Assembly (NCBI GenBank): GCA_027485795.1
Contig: JAIXQK010000137.1
Span: 1 to 42,009 of the forward strand
Direction: 5' to 3'
Origin: Oxalobacteraceae bacterium
GTDB lineage: Bacteria > Pseudomonadota > Gammaproteobacteria > Burkholderiales > Burkholderiaceae_D
DNA: 42,009 nt
Under the pieces are notes generated by a model. It was not told the origin of the DNA. It made no database searches and worked only from the letters and a program-made list of their open reading frames with translations. Shown in pieces: positions 17,214-27,034 of this stretch. Within the stretch, counting starts at the first letter, position 1; every line of letters starts with the position of its first letter. The position numbers and the translations under genes are program-made.

Positions 17214-18851
17214 TCAGTTCTGATCGATTGCTGTTATCGACCCCGCCTCTTCTCGCAGGAGGAATTTCTGAATCTTGCCAGTGGAGGTTTTTGGCAATTC
17301 TTTGAATACAATGATCTTCGGTACCTTGAAGCTGGCAAGTAGCTTCCTGCAATGGGCGATAACATCTTCCTTAGTGAGTGTTACGCCCACGCGCGTTTCG
17401 ATAAATGCACAAGGTACCTCACCCCACTTGGCGTCTGGTGCAGCAACCACCGCTGCAGCAACCACCGCCGGATGCTGATACAGCGCATCCTCAATCTCAA
17501 TACTAGAGATATTCTCCCCACCAGAAATGATGATGTCCTTGCTGCGGTCTTTAATTCGCACATAGCCATCGGGGTTCATGACCGCTAAATCACCGGTATG
17601 AAACCAATCGCCTTTGAACGCTGCTTCTGTAGCCGTGGGATTTTTCAGATAGCCCTTCATGCAGATATTGCCGCGAAACATAATCTCACCCAGCGTCTCG
17701 CCATCCGCAGGCACCGGTTGCATCGTCTCCGGATCTATCACTGTCACCGCTTTTTGCAAATGGTATCGAACACCCTGGCGAGCATTCTTTTGCGCTTGTT
17801 CAGCAAGCGATAACGCGGCCCAGTCTTCCTGCTTGGCACACACAGTGGCCGGACCATACACCTCAGTCAGGCCATAGACATGGGTAATGTCGAAACCCAT
17901 CTCTACCATTTGCGCCAGCATGGCGGACGAAGGCGGCGAAGCTGCCACCATGGTTGATACCTTATGCTGTATCGCCTCTCGCCATTCAGCGGGTGCATTC
18001 GCTAAAGCGCTTTGTACAATCGGTGCGCCGCAGTAATGAGTGACTTTCTCTTTGGCGATCAGCTCGAGTACTTGTTGCGGATCGAATTTTCGCAAGCAGA
18101 CATTCACACCCGCTCTCGCTGCCAGCGTCCAGGGAAAGCACCAGCCATTGCAGTGGAACATCGGTAATGTCCACAGATACACCGCATGCTTGGGCATGTC
18201 CCACTCAAGGATATTAGAGATGGCATTCAACGCCGCGCCGCGATGGTGATACACCACGCCTTTCGGATCACCCGTGGTACCCGAGGTGTAATTCAGCGCT
18301 ATAGCATCCCATTCATCCGCGGGCGGCTGCCAATCAAATTCGGAGTCGCCATTCAGCAGCAGCGTCTCGTAATCCATCCAGCCATCAGGAACGGCAGGCG
18401 TATCCGCCGCCTGATCATGCACACCGACGATCTGTAGCTCGGGTAAGGCTAGTCGTAGCTCTTCAACCATCGGTAGGTACTCGGTGTCAGCAATGAGTAC
18501 CTTCGCCTCGCCATGCCGCAGCATGTACAAGATAGACGCCAAGTCGAGGCGAGTGTTCAGTGTATTCAAGACTGCCCCTGCCATCGGCACGCCGAAGTGG
18601 CACTCGACCATCGCCGGGGTATTCGGTAGCAGCACGGCGACGGTATCGTCTTTGCCGATCCCGCGCTGCTGTAACGCGCTCGCGAGTTGGCGGCTACGGG
18701 TATAGGCTTCCCGCCAATTGCGGCGGATTTCGCCATGCACCACCGCAAGCCGGTCGCCATAAACGTCGGCCGTGCGGGCAATAAAGTCCAGCGGGGTCAG
18801 CGGTGCATAGTTCACCGCCCGGCGCTCCAGCCCGGTATTGAAATCAGTCAC
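17214..18851 (-). CDS. Acyl-CoA synthetase (AMP-forming), AlkK/DmdB-like
   Basis: A 545-residue ANL-superfamily ligase that activates a carboxylic acid to acyl-AMP and then acyl-CoA. The AMP-binding P-loop reads LNYTSGTTGDPKGVVYHHRG (about residues 187-206). Also present are the A5 motif VYGLTEVYGP, GDWFHTGDLAVMNPDGYVRIKDRSKDII (A7-A8, hinge) and the catalytic Lys segment PKTSTGKIQKFLLR near the C-terminus. Motifs resemble the medium-chain fatty acyl or methylmercaptopropionyl ligase group (AlkK, DmdB); the substrate is not determinable here. It is divergent from the sulfate cluster with 164 bases between. No operon partner is seen. Confidence 0.88.
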   Translation of the reverse strand: MTDFNTGLERRAVNYAPLTPLDFIARTADVYGDRLAVVHGEIRRNWREAYTRSRQLASALQQRGIGKDDTVAVLLPNTPAMVECHFGVPMAGAVLNTLNTRLDLASILYMLRHGEAKVLIADTEYLPMVEELRLALPELQIVGVHDQAADTPAVPDGWMDYETLLLNGDSEFDWQPPADEWDAIALNYTSGTTGDPKGVVYHHRGAALNAISNILEWDMPKHAVYLWTLPMFHCNGWCFPWTLAARAGVNVCLRKFDPQQVLELIAKEKVTHYCGAPIVQSALANAPAEWREAIQHKVSTMVAASPPSSAMLAQMVEMGFDITHVYGLTEVYGPATVCAKQEDWAALSLAEQAQKNARQGVRYHLQKAVTVIDPETMQPVPADGETLGEIMFRGNICMKGYLKNPTATEAAFKGDWFHTGDLAVMNPDGYVRIKDRSKDIIISGGENISSIEIEDALYQHPAVVAAAVVAAPDAKWGEVPCAFIETRVGVTLTKEDVIAHCRKLLASFKVPKIIVFKELPKTSTGKIQKFLLREEAGSITAIDQN

Positions 18852-18943
18852 AGCTCGCTCCCATTGGCCTGAAAATAAGCCATGATTTTATGCGCTCACC
18901 GGGGTTTGAAGGGCAGCCTTATCTGAAAATCGTATTTGGATAC

Positions 18944-18957
18944 ACGAACATATTCGT
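18944..18957. promoter_or_regulatory. Inverted repeat upstream of sbp, possible CysB-type operator
   Basis: ACGAA-CATA-TTCGT is a perfect five-base inverted repeat about 60 bases before the sbp start. Its right half sits in ATTCGTT, and the same seven bases recur at 21597-21603, 61 bases before cysT. A shared binding site for CysB, encoded at the end of the cluster, is inferred. CysB sites have no tight consensus, so this stays tentative. Confidence 0.3.
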
Positions 18958-19015
18958 TTTCAAGCACTCTTGGCTTGCTTAAAGTTCGCCCACTCAACAA
19001 CTAGGAGTGGGCATC

Positions 19016-20017
19016 ATGTTTATAAAAAATTTGTGGCGTTTACTGCCACTATTGGGCGCACTGGCGATCCCAGCTCAAGCAAACGACGTGAGCTTACTGA
19101 ATGTCTCGTACGACCCCACGCGAGAGCTTTATCAAGACTTTAATAAAGCTTTTGCCGAGCACTGGAAGAAAACATCAGGTCAAGACGCAAAAATCAAGCA
19201 GTCGCATGGCGGTGCGGCCAAGCAGGCGCGCTCGGTGATCGACGGCTTGCAGGCTGACGTGGTGACTCTGGCGCTGTCATATGACATCGATGAGATCGCC
19301 CAGCGTGGCTTGATTGCCAAAGACTGGCAAAAACGGCTGCCGAACAATAGCGCGCCGTATACCTCGACCATTGTTCTGTTGGTCCGCAAGGGCAACCCCA
19401 AGAACATCAAAGAGTGGAGCGATCTGGCCCGACCAGGCGTCTCCGTCATTACCCCCAACCCGAAAACCTCTGGTGGCGCGCGCTACAACTATCTTGCTGC
19501 TTGGGGTTACGCCCTGAAACAGCCAGGCGGTAATGAAAAAACTGCGCAAGAACTGCTCGCCAAAATCTACAAAAACGTACCAGTACTTGACTCGGGTGCG
19601 CGTGGTTCGACCACCACCTTCATCGAACGAGAAATCGGTGATGTCTTGATCACTTGGGAGAACGAAGCGTTGCTGGCGATCCGGGAACTTGGCCCAGACA
19701 AAGTGCAAATCGTGGTGCCGTCCTTGAGTGTGTTAGCTGAGCCGCCCGTCACCGTGGTCGACAAAGTCGTTGATCGGCGTGGTACTCGTAAGGTCGCCGA
19801 GGCTTATCTAAATTACTTGTATTCAGATGCAGGCCAGGAAATCGCGGGTAAGCACTACTACCGCCCGATCAATGAAAAAATCGCCGCTAAGTATGCCTCG
19901 CAATTTCCCAAAGTGAAGCTACTGACGGTGGATGAAATCGCCGGTGGTTGGACCAAAGCCCAGAAAACGCATTTCGCCGATGGCGGCACCTTCGATCAGA
20001 TCTACGTACCCAAGTAA
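19016..20017 (+). CDS. sbp: Periplasmic sulfate-binding protein
   Basis: A 333-residue secreted solute-binding protein that delivers sulfate (or thiosulfate) to the CysTWA permease. A Sec signal peptide of about 22 residues, with Lys/Arg, a hydrophobic core and cleavage after AQA, precedes [20 protein letters not shown], the canonical N-terminus of mature Sbp/CysP. Further family segments are [29 protein letters not shown] and [12 protein letters not shown], which carry ligand-binding residues. The ATG at 19016 follows AGGAG at eight bases; the GTG at 19007 would overlap that site. It is the first gene of the sulfate cluster, with a porin 57 bases downstream. Confidence 0.95.
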   Translation: MFIKNLWRLLPLLGALAIPAQANDVSLLNVSYDPTRELYQDFNKAFAEHWKKTSGQDAKIKQSHGGAAKQARSVIDGLQADVVTLALSYDIDEIAQRGLIAKDWQKRLPNNSAPYTSTIVLLVRKGNPKNIKEWSDLARPGVSVITPNPKTSGGARYNYLAAWGYALKQPGGNEKTAQELLAKIYKNVPVLDSGARGSTTTFIEREIGDVLITWENEALLAIRELGPDKVQIVVPSLSVLAEPPVTVVDKVVDRRGTRKVAEAYLNYLYSDAGQEIAGKHYYRPINEKIAAKYASQFPKVKLLTVDEIAGGWTKAQKTHFADGGTFDQIYVPK

Positions 20018-20074
20018 ATCACCATGCAGGCGGTGACCGCACCGCCCTGCCCCCCTAAAAAGAAAGGAAATACC

Positions 20075-21481
20075 ATGAACCCGGGACAAAAAACCCTGGG
20101 CAGGCCCCTCTCACGCCTGCTTATTGCCAGCGCCATTGCTGCGGCCTTCCCTGCGTATGCGAATGACACTACTGACATCGAAAAACTCAAAGCTCAAATC
20201 GAAGAACTCGATCAAAAGCTAAAGATCCTTGGCCGCAAGCAGGAGTTAGTGAATGAGGATGTCGCCGCCAAGCAAAAAGCTGCGCCGACTGTCACCGCGA
20301 GTGATCGTGGTTTTGGCTTCAAATCACAGGATGGGCAGTTTGAGTATCGCCTGCGGGGTATCGTCCATGCCGACTACCGCAACTTCGGGGGCGATGCATT
20401 TCCGAATGCCGTCGATGGTTTTTTAGCGCGCCGTGTTCGCCCCACCTTTGAAGGAACCGTGTTCGGTAAATACGGATTTCGCTTTACGCCAGAGTTCGCT
20501 GAGTCAGGCGATGGCAGCTCAACGACCGCTCCAAATCAAAACCGGTCCAGGGTTGTTGATGCCTATCTCGATATCCGCCATGATCCGTCGTTTCAAATTC
20601 GTATCGGCAAATTTAAACCATTTGTCGGACTTGAGCGACTTCAATCAGCCTCTGATATCAAGTTTATCGAGCGCAGCTATGTAAGTAATAATTTTCTTCC
20701 CAACCGAGATTTTGGTATCTCGGTGTTTGGTGATGTACTGAATAAGCGGCTCAACTACGCAGTCGGTGTATTCAATGGTGTAAGAGATGGCGGCGACATT
20801 AGTACTGCACAAGATGCCAACAGCAAAAAGACTTACGCCGCCCGAGTTTTCGCGACGCCGTTTATTGAAAGTGATAGCGTACTAAAAGGTTTAGGTGTCG
20901 GGATCGCCGGTACCTCAGGCAATGTTGATTCCCTACCAACTTATCGCTCCGGTGGTTTCCAGAACACTATACTTGCATATAATGGATCTACACCAAGCGC
21001 GTTTACGAATGGCACGCAAACCCGCTTATCGCCGCAAGCATATTTCTATTACGGTCCACTAGGGTTAATGTATGAATACGCAGAAGTGTCTCAGCCTATA
21101 AGAAACGCTGGGTCCACCGTCACGGCCAAGCCAAAAAACAGCGCTTGGCACTTAACCGCATCCTGGTTATTGACCGGAGAAGATGCATCGTTCCGCGGCG
21201 TCAAGCCTTTCAACCGATTCCAATCGGGTCCTGAAGGCGGTTGGGGCGCGTTCGAAGTAGTAGCGCGACTACAAGAAAACCAAATTGACCGTAATCTGCC
21301 CGCAACATTCACATCGGGACCATACGCTCTAGGAGCAAAAAGTTCGGCGATTGGACTGAACTGGTATCTGAACGAGTCCTCAAAAGTCGCACTGAACTAC
21401 GAAGTGACTGAGTTGGTCGGCGGGACACTCGATAGCAGAACTGAAAGATTCGCCGCAGCTCGCTACCAGCTCTCGTTCTAG
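20075..21481 (+). CDS. OprP/OprO-type outer membrane porin in the sulfate cluster
   Basis: A 468-residue outer membrane beta-barrel of the phosphate-selective porin O/P family. The signal peptide ends PAYA|ND near residue 30. Next comes a short coiled coil (about residues 33-65, rich in Glu, Lys and Leu), which is known at the N-terminus of trimeric porins of this family. The barrel includes EYRLRGIVHADYRNFGGD, DAYLDIRHDPSFQIRIGKFK and a C-terminal strand ending in Phe (RYQLSF), as required for BAM recognition. AAGGA precedes the ATG. Because it sits between sbp and cysT, I infer it passes sulfate or another oxyanion rather than phosphate. A strong terminator follows. Confidence 0.88.
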   Translation: MNPGQKTLGRPLSRLLIASAIAAAFPAYANDTTDIEKLKAQIEELDQKLKILGRKQELVNEDVAAKQKAAPTVTASDRGFGFKSQDGQFEYRLRGIVHADYRNFGGDAFPNAVDGFLARRVRPTFEGTVFGKYGFRFTPEFAESGDGSSTTAPNQNRSRVVDAYLDIRHDPSFQIRIGKFKPFVGLERLQSASDIKFIERSYVSNNFLPNRDFGISVFGDVLNKRLNYAVGVFNGVRDGGDISTAQDANSKKTYAARVFATPFIESDSVLKGLGVGIAGTSGNVDSLPTYRSGGFQNTILAYNGSTPSAFTNGTQTRLSPQAYFYYGPLGLMYEYAEVSQPIRNAGSTVTAKPKNSAWHLTASWLLTGEDASFRGVKPFNRFQSGPEGGWGAFEVVARLQENQIDRNLPATFTSGPYALGAKSSAIGLNWYLNESSKVALNYEVTELVGGTLDSRTERFAAARYQLSF

Positions 21482-21516
21482 TTAAACCCAACCGCTAATC
21501 TCCTCGTTTGTTTTGG

Positions 21517-21551
21517 CCGGCCCGCGGGTTTTCCCGCCGGCCGGGACTTTT
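21517..21551 (+). terminator. Terminator hairpin between porin and cysT
   Basis: A GC-rich stem CCGGCC-C-GCGGG (21517-21528) pairs with CCCGC-C-GGCCGG (21533-21544) around a TTTT loop, with a single C/C mismatch, followed by GACTTTT. It lies 36 bases after the porin stop. It probably ends the sbp-porin message or attenuates read-through to cysT. Confidence 0.75.
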
Positions 21552-21663
21552 GCGCTCGTTGGCTTATTCATTTTCCATCTAAGGAAATGCCTAAAAATTC
21601 GTTCTGTTTATAAGGAATCCCGCCAATAATCCGCCCTTCCTTCGCAGTTCAACGAGTTATTTC

Positions 21664-22527
21664 ATGAGTACTGCTGCATTTTCGGCAACAGCACCACGCG
21701 GCACACAGCGTGTCCTGCCTGGCTTCTCGCTGTCGCTAGGCTTCACCGTGTTGTACCTGTCACTGATTGTATTGATCCCGCTTTCTGCGCTGGTATTCAA
21801 CACGCTGGCGATGAGCTGGGATGCCTTTTGGACGACCGTCACCTCACCCCGAGTCCTGGCCGCGTACCGGCTGAGCTTTGGCGCTTCACTGGCAGCTGCG
21901 CTGGTCAATGCGGTGTTCGGCACCATTTTGGCGTGGGTCTTGGTGCGCTATGAATTCCCATTCCGCCGCTTGCTGGACGCTTTTGTTGATCTGCCCTTTG
22001 CGCTACCCACGGCGGTTGCGGGTATCGCGCTCACTGCGCTCTACTCGGGTAAAGGTTGGATTGGTCAATTTCTTGAACCCTATGGCATCAAGGTCGCATT
22101 CACGCCAACCGGTGTCGCGATTGCTTTGGTGTTTATCGGCCTGCCATTTGTCGTTCGGACTGTTCAGCCTGTGCTGGAAGAAGCTGAGCGTGAGCTGGAA
22201 GAAGCGGCAGCAAGCTTGGGCGCCAATCGGCTCCAAACCTTCGTGATGGTGATTCTGCCGACAATTTTGCCGGCCATGATCACGGGCTTTGCACTGGCCT
22301 TTGCGCGCGCTTTAGGCGAGTACGGTTCGGTGATTTTCATCGCGGGCAATATGCCAATGATTTCTGAAATCACGCCGCTACTCATCGTCACCAAACTCGA
22401 ACAGTACGACTACCGAGGCGCGACTGCCATCGCCGTCGTTATGCTAGCGGCATCCTTCGTGATGCTGTTGGCGATTAATTTGCTGCAGGCTTGGATGCGT
22501 CGTCGCGGTAGCAAGGAGCCAAAATGA
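21664..22527 (+). CDS. cysT: Sulfate ABC transporter permease CysT (CysU)
   Basis: A 287-residue inner membrane permease with six helices, one half of the CysTW channel for sulfate/thiosulfate. It has the [19 protein letters not shown] segment typical of CysT. The cytoplasmic EAA loop, which docks on the ATPase CysA, reads [20 protein letters not shown] and is followed by the conserved [24 protein letters not shown] is also diagnostic. The stop overlaps the cysW start by four bases (ATGA). The 182-base gap upstream contains the terminator of the porin and an ATTCGTT motif shared with the sbp promoter region. Confidence 0.96.
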   Translation: MSTAAFSATAPRGTQRVLPGFSLSLGFTVLYLSLIVLIPLSALVFNTLAMSWDAFWTTVTSPRVLAAYRLSFGASLAAALVNAVFGTILAWVLVRYEFPFRRLLDAFVDLPFALPTAVAGIALTALYSGKGWIGQFLEPYGIKVAFTPTGVAIALVFIGLPFVVRTVQPVLEEAERELEEAAASLGANRLQTFVMVILPTILPAMITGFALAFARALGEYGSVIFIAGNMPMISEITPLLIVTKLEQYDYRGATAIAVVMLAASFVMLLAINLLQAWMRRRGSKEPK

Positions 22528-23423
22528 GCGCGACAACGATTACACCAAGCGTGGCAGCGCGTATCGAGCCACCGTATGTGCCTGCCGCGACCAGCGAGCC
22601 GGGTTGGGTACGGTTCGCATTAATTACGATCGCAGTCGGTTTTGCGATTCTGTTCTTGCTGATACCGTTAGCAGTGGTATTCACCGAGGCCTTCAAAAAA
22701 GGCTGGGATGCCTACCTCGCCGCCATCACCGAAGAAGATGCTTGGCTTGCGATCAAGCTGACTCTACTCACGGCAGCGATTGCCGTACCGGCCAACCTGA
22801 TTTTTGGTTTGTCAGCTTCCTGGGCGATTGCCAAGTTCGAATTTCGCGGCAAGAACCTGCTGCTCACACTGATCGACCTGCCGTTCTCGGTATCACCCGT
22901 TATTTCGGGTTTGATTTATGTGCTGCTATTCGGTGCGCATGGCTGGTTCGGCGCTTGGCTGATGTCGCATGATGTTCAGATTCTGTTCGCGGTACCGGGC
23001 ATCGTACTCGCGACTGTTTTCGTCACCTTCCCATTTGTCGCACGCGAACTGATCCCACTGATGCAATCGCAAGGCAATGAGGAAGAAGAGGCTGCACTGG
23101 TGCTAGGCGCCTCTGGCTGGCGTACATTTTGGCATGTGACTCTGCCAAATATTCGCTGGGGTCTGCTTTACGGCGTGATTCTATGTAACGCACGTGCCAT
23201 GGGCGAGTTCGGTGCGGTATCGGTGGTGTCCGGCCATATCCGCGGCGAGACCAACACAATGCCGCTGCAAGTTGAAATTCTTTATAACGAATACAACTTC
23301 GCCGCTGCGTTCGCAGTGGCTTCCCTGCTGGCGTTCTTGGCGCTAGTCACGCTCGCGATTAAAACTTTTATTGAGTGGCGTCTGTCGCATCAGACCCCCA
23401 TCAACCCCGAGGAAGCATCATGA
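22524..23423 (+). CDS. cysW: Sulfate ABC transporter permease CysW
   Basis: A 299-residue inner membrane protein, the second permease subunit of the sulfate/thiosulfate importer. It shows [20 protein letters not shown] and the EAA loop [20 protein letters not shown] followed by [34 protein letters not shown] is the CysW signature. The start overlaps cysT in ATGA and its stop overlaps the cysA start in the same way, so CysT, CysW and CysA are made in one coupled run. Confidence 0.96.
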   Translation: MSATTITPSVAARIEPPYVPAATSEPGWVRFALITIAVGFAILFLLIPLAVVFTEAFKKGWDAYLAAITEEDAWLAIKLTLLTAAIAVPANLIFGLSASWAIAKFEFRGKNLLLTLIDLPFSVSPVISGLIYVLLFGAHGWFGAWLMSHDVQILFAVPGIVLATVFVTFPFVARELIPLMQSQGNEEEEAALVLGASGWRTFWHVTLPNIRWGLLYGVILCNARAMGEFGAVSVVSGHIRGETNTMPLQVEILYNEYNFAAAFAVASLLAFLALVTLAIKTFIEWRLSHQTPINPEEAS

Positions 23424-24487
23424 GTATCGCTGTCAAAAATATCGGTAAACGCTTCGGTAACTTTGTTGCGCTGGACAATGTCTCATTGGATTTTCCGACC
23501 GGCGAGTTGACCGCACTACTAGGTCCATCAGGCTGCGGCAAAACAACACTGCTACGTCTCATCGCTGGATTGGAGCAACCCGACCAAGGTCAAGTCATTT
23601 TGGATGGTGAGGATGCATCGCAGCGCGATGTGCGTGAACGCCAAGTGGGTTTCGTGTTCCAGCACTACGCCCTGTTCCGGCACATGAGCGTATTCGATAA
23701 CATCGCCTTCGGCCTGCGCGTCAAACCGCGTGCGCTACGACCCAGCAAAGAAGAAATTCACGACAAGGTAATGCGCTTGCTGTCGCTGGTGCAGCTTGAT
23801 TGGCTGGCAGACCGCTACCCATCCCAGTTATCCGGTGGTCAACGCCAACGTATTGCGCTGGCACGCGCACTCGCAGTTGAGCCACGCGTATTGCTGCTAG
23901 ACGAACCCTTTGGTGCGCTCGATGCCAAGGTCCGCAAAGAGCTGCGGCGCTGGCTGCGCCGACTACATGATGAACTTCATGTGACCAGTATTTTCGTCAC
24001 ACACGATCAGGAAGAAGCTTTGGAAGTTGCCGATCGTGTCGTTCTGATGAATCACGGCAAAGTAGAACAAGTCGGCGCACCGGATGAAGTGTATAACCAC
24101 CCGGCATCGCCCTTCGTTTATGGCTTTCTGGGTAACGTCAATTTATTCCACGGTCGCGTGCATGAAGGCGTGCTGGCCGCTGGCGACGCAGAGCTCTCCG
24201 TACCCGACCATAGCCATGCGCGTGACGCGCTTGGTGTTGGTTATGTTCGGCCCCATGAACTTGATATCGAACCGTTCACGCCGGACGGCGAGGGCATTGT
24301 TGCCGTGCTCAAGCGTTCACATGCGATTGGCCCGCTAGCACAGCTTGAGCTTGAACGTAGCGATGGCGGCGGACAAATTGAGGCGGTACTTCCGGCTGAG
24401 CGCTTCGCGCAATTACAACTTCATACTGGCGCCATCGTCAGGGTAAAGCCGAGACGCGTCCGAGTCTTCCTCGAAGAAGCTGCCTGA
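23420..24487 (+). CDS. cysA: Sulfate/thiosulfate import ATP-binding protein CysA
   Basis: A 355-residue ABC ATPase that powers CysTW. In order it has Walker [10 protein letters not shown] (about residues 35-43), the Q-loop [14 protein letters not shown], the signature [15 protein letters not shown], Walker [12 protein letters not shown] and the H-loop [11 protein letters not shown]-terminal TOBE-type domain follows, starting [13 protein letters not shown]. The ATG at 23420 overlaps the cysW stop and has GAGGAA upstream; an earlier in-frame ATG lies within cysW and was rejected. Twelve bases separate it from cysB. Confidence 0.97.
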   Translation: MSIAVKNIGKRFGNFVALDNVSLDFPTGELTALLGPSGCGKTTLLRLIAGLEQPDQGQVILDGEDASQRDVRERQVGFVFQHYALFRHMSVFDNIAFGLRVKPRALRPSKEEIHDKVMRLLSLVQLDWLADRYPSQLSGGQRQRIALARALAVEPRVLLLDEPFGALDAKVRKELRRWLRRLHDELHVTSIFVTHDQEEALEVADRVVLMNHGKVEQVGAPDEVYNHPASPFVYGFLGNVNLFHGRVHEGVLAAGDAELSVPDHSHARDALGVGYVRPHELDIEPFTPDGEGIVAVLKRSHAIGPLAQLELERSDGGGQIEAVLPAERFAQLQLHTGAIVRVKPRRVRVFLEEAA

Positions 24488-24499
24488 TCAAAGTCAGCG

Positions 24500-25423
24500 A
24501 TGAATTTTCAGCAGCTGAGATCGGTACGTGAAGCAGCGCGTCGAGGATACAACCTGACCGAGGTGGCGAACGCCTTGTTCACGTCGCAGCCCGGCGTGAG
24601 CCGTCAGATTCGCGAGTTGGAAGAAGAACTCGGCATTGATATCTTCGAACGAAACGGTAAACGTCTAACCGGTTTGACCGAGCCAGGCAAAGAAGTACTC
24701 CATATTGTTGAAAGACTGTTGCTGGAAGCAGAGAATCTGCAACGTGCCGGTGAGACCTACTCCGGTAAAACAACCGGTACGCTGTCGATCGCAGCAACAC
24801 ACACGCAGACACGGTATGTATTGCCGCGTGCCGTGCAGCATTTTCGAACCGCGTTTCCGGATGTCCGCATAGCGCTGCAGCAAAGCGCCCCAGAGCACAT
24901 CGCTGAGTGGGTACTGTCGGGAAAAGCAGATATTGGCATTGCCACGGAAGGTTTGTCGCGGTTTGAAGGCTTAGTCTCGTTTCCCTGCTACGAGTGGCAT
25001 CACGTGATCGTCGTACCCGATGGTCATCCGCTGCTGGCCGTCAAGTCGGTGACGCTAGAACTCCTTGCGCAGTATCCGCTGATCACCTATGACATCGGCT
25101 TCACCGGTCGAAGTCATATTGACCAAGCCTTTACTGAACAACAGATCTCGCCGGATATCGTATTGACTGCGATGGATTCCGATGTGATCCAGCAGTATGT
25201 AACAATGAATCTGGGCGTCGGCATCGTGGCATCGATGGCAGCCGAGCATCTCCCCGCTAACCTGCACCCGATTCCGGCGAATCATTTATTCGCCTCAAAC
25301 GTCACCCGAGTAGCGGTTCGCCGCGGAGCGTTTTTACGTGAATACGCGATAGACTTCATCCAACAACTTGCACCCAAGTTAAAGCTGAACGAATTAGCCG
25401 AAGCAGTAAACTGGCGTCGTTGA
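24500..25423 (+). CDS. cysB: LysR-type sulfur-assimilation regulator CysB
   Basis: A 307-residue transcription factor that activates sulfate transport and reduction genes in response to O-acetylserine or N-acetylserine and to low sulfate. The N-terminus MNFQQLRSVREAARRGYNLT and helix-turn-helix TEVANALFTSQPGVSRQIRE are those of CysB and Cbl. The effector domain has AATHTQTRYVLPRAV, and GFTGRSHIDQAF is a CysB-family segment. Cbl cannot be excluded on sequence alone, but the position after cysTWA is typical of betaproteobacterial CysB. It probably controls the cluster it ends. Confidence 0.93.
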   Translation: MNFQQLRSVREAARRGYNLTEVANALFTSQPGVSRQIRELEEELGIDIFERNGKRLTGLTEPGKEVLHIVERLLLEAENLQRAGETYSGKTTGTLSIAATHTQTRYVLPRAVQHFRTAFPDVRIALQQSAPEHIAEWVLSGKADIGIATEGLSRFEGLVSFPCYEWHHVIVVPDGHPLLAVKSVTLELLAQYPLITYDIGFTGRSHIDQAFTEQQISPDIVLTAMDSDVIQQYVTMNLGVGIVASMAAEHLPANLHPIPANHLFASNVTRVAVRRGAFLREYAIDFIQQLAPKLKLNELAEAVNWRR

Positions 25424-25492
25424 TAAATCAATAGTCCGAATCACCACGCCTTGTTTGGAAAAAACAGGACGCCGGCGATACCAATCATTGCT

Positions 25493-27034
25493 TCACCAGC
25501 GCTTGGGTGACACGATAAAACCTACATATCGGAAATGCTTTGGCTTGGGGAATTGCCACCCCTGTCTATGCGCTGTAAATACAATTTCTTCAATAGGCAT
25601 ATCATGACTGAGCAGCCAGTCACGCGCTTCCTGCTCGCATTGCTCCTGTTGCGATAGGGCTCCGACCATCGGCGGACAATAGATCAAGCCAAACTCATGC
25701 TGCCACCTTCCTGCGATAGATTCGTCTAATGCGGCGGGTAATTGATCAGGTAGGCCTGGCAGGACTCTGATTTTTGGATCTCCATAAAACGCAAGACCAG
25801 CATTCTCTGCCCACGTCCCACCCACCCATGCAGGACGAGCAGCGTTTGCCTGAGTATCCCAACGTGAAAGCATTTCCTTCGCCGCCTCTCGGCGTGGTAA
25901 ATAGACGATCTCTTCCTCGGCCAAGCTAGAACGCAGCCTATCGATGAGCGAGCCGGCAAGCACGATGGTCACCATCACGATTAACCACTTTGTGAGCGCT
26001 GGCTGGTCGCGCACAGATTTCTCGTCATCGTCCGAAGCGGCGGTCAAATTTCGAAGCCACAGTATCGGAAATCCATACCCGATGGGAATTGACCAGGGGA
26101 GAGAGAGCTCGACAAAACCGGATAACCCAAAAAGCAACGTCAACACATAGGGGAGTAGAACAGACCAAAACAAAAGATCATTGCGACTTTTTGGTAGCCA
26201 CGCCAGATAGACACGCTGCCACCACATCAGTTTTCGGTCACCGAAAAATTGAACACAGATAATCAGCGCGATTCCCCAATAGATGATCGGCGCCAAAAAG
26301 AATTTTAGTAACTGTGTCCATGAAACCCCATCGCCCCCTTGATCGCCGACATACTTCAACGTGATCAGATCATGCGATAGCAACCATGAAATATGGGGTG
26401 ATAGAGCGACCACAAAAACAAGTAACGCAATCCAGGGATGGGGCGTCTTCAGCCATTGCCTCCCCTGAGCCGATGCGATTGTCAGTATGCCAAGCGCAAG
26501 CAGTAAAACCCCGCTGTAGTATTTTCCTAACATCGACAAAGCAGCAAGGAGTCCAAGGATAAGACCACGGCGATATCCTGCGCCCGGCTCGTGTACACAT
26601 ATCCACCATTGCCAAACAAGCCACGGCCACAGCAGCAGCAAGATGCTGTTCGCGTTGAATTTCCCCGCGAGCGTCGTATAGGGAAGCGCACACATTTGTA
26701 GCAGTACGGCCGCTAGCGCAAATCTACCCAGGCCAACTGCGCGCGCAAGATGGTAGACACCATAAAGACCACCGGCCGCAACCAAATACGACAGCAGAAA
26801 ATAAAGGCGATCACTAGTTGGCATCACCGAGAACCAAAGTCCGGCGATCCAACCAACTAGGGGCGGATGCTTGAAACTGCCCCAAGAAAAAACTTGTCCC
26901 CAAGCGAATCCTTCCAGCATATCGGCGTACCGATCGAGATTCGCAGAAAATAATCCACGGGCCAGCGTCCATACAGCTACATAGACCCCTAGCGCTATGA
27001 GTAGATCAGCTTGGTTGAGTTTCTTCGTAGACAC
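25493..27034 (-). CDS. Membrane glycosyltransferase, GT39/PMT_2-like
   Basis: A 513-residue polytopic membrane protein with about ten to twelve hydrophobic segments in the first 370 residues and a soluble C-terminal domain. After helix 1 comes a periplasmic loop with LDRYADMLEGFAWGQ, then GSFKHPPLVGWIAGLWF. The Asp/Glu and KHPPL pattern is that of PMT_2/ArnT-like transferases, which use polyprenyl-phosphate sugars. Acceptor and donor are unknown. It is AT-richer than the cys genes and converges with cysB. It is distinct from the GT39-like gene at 9066, with no close identity by eye. Confidence 0.8.
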   Translation of the reverse strand: MSTKKLNQADLLIALGVYVAVWTLARGLFSANLDRYADMLEGFAWGQVFSWGSFKHPPLVGWIAGLWFSVMPTSDRLYFLLSYLVAAGGLYGVYHLARAVGLGRFALAAVLLQMCALPYTTLAGKFNANSILLLLWPWLVWQWWICVHEPGAGYRRGLILGLLAALSMLGKYYSGVLLLALGILTIASAQGRQWLKTPHPWIALLVFVVALSPHISWLLSHDLITLKYVGDQGGDGVSWTQLLKFFLAPIIYWGIALIICVQFFGDRKLMWWQRVYLAWLPKSRNDLLFWSVLLPYVLTLLFGLSGFVELSLPWSIPIGYGFPILWLRNLTAASDDDEKSVRDQPALTKWLIVMVTIVLAGSLIDRLRSSLAEEEIVYLPRREAAKEMLSRWDTQANAARPAWVGGTWAENAGLAFYGDPKIRVLPGLPDQLPAALDESIAGRWQHEFGLIYCPPMVGALSQQEQCEQEARDWLLSHDMPIEEIVFTAHRQGWQFPKPKHFRYVGFIVSPKRW

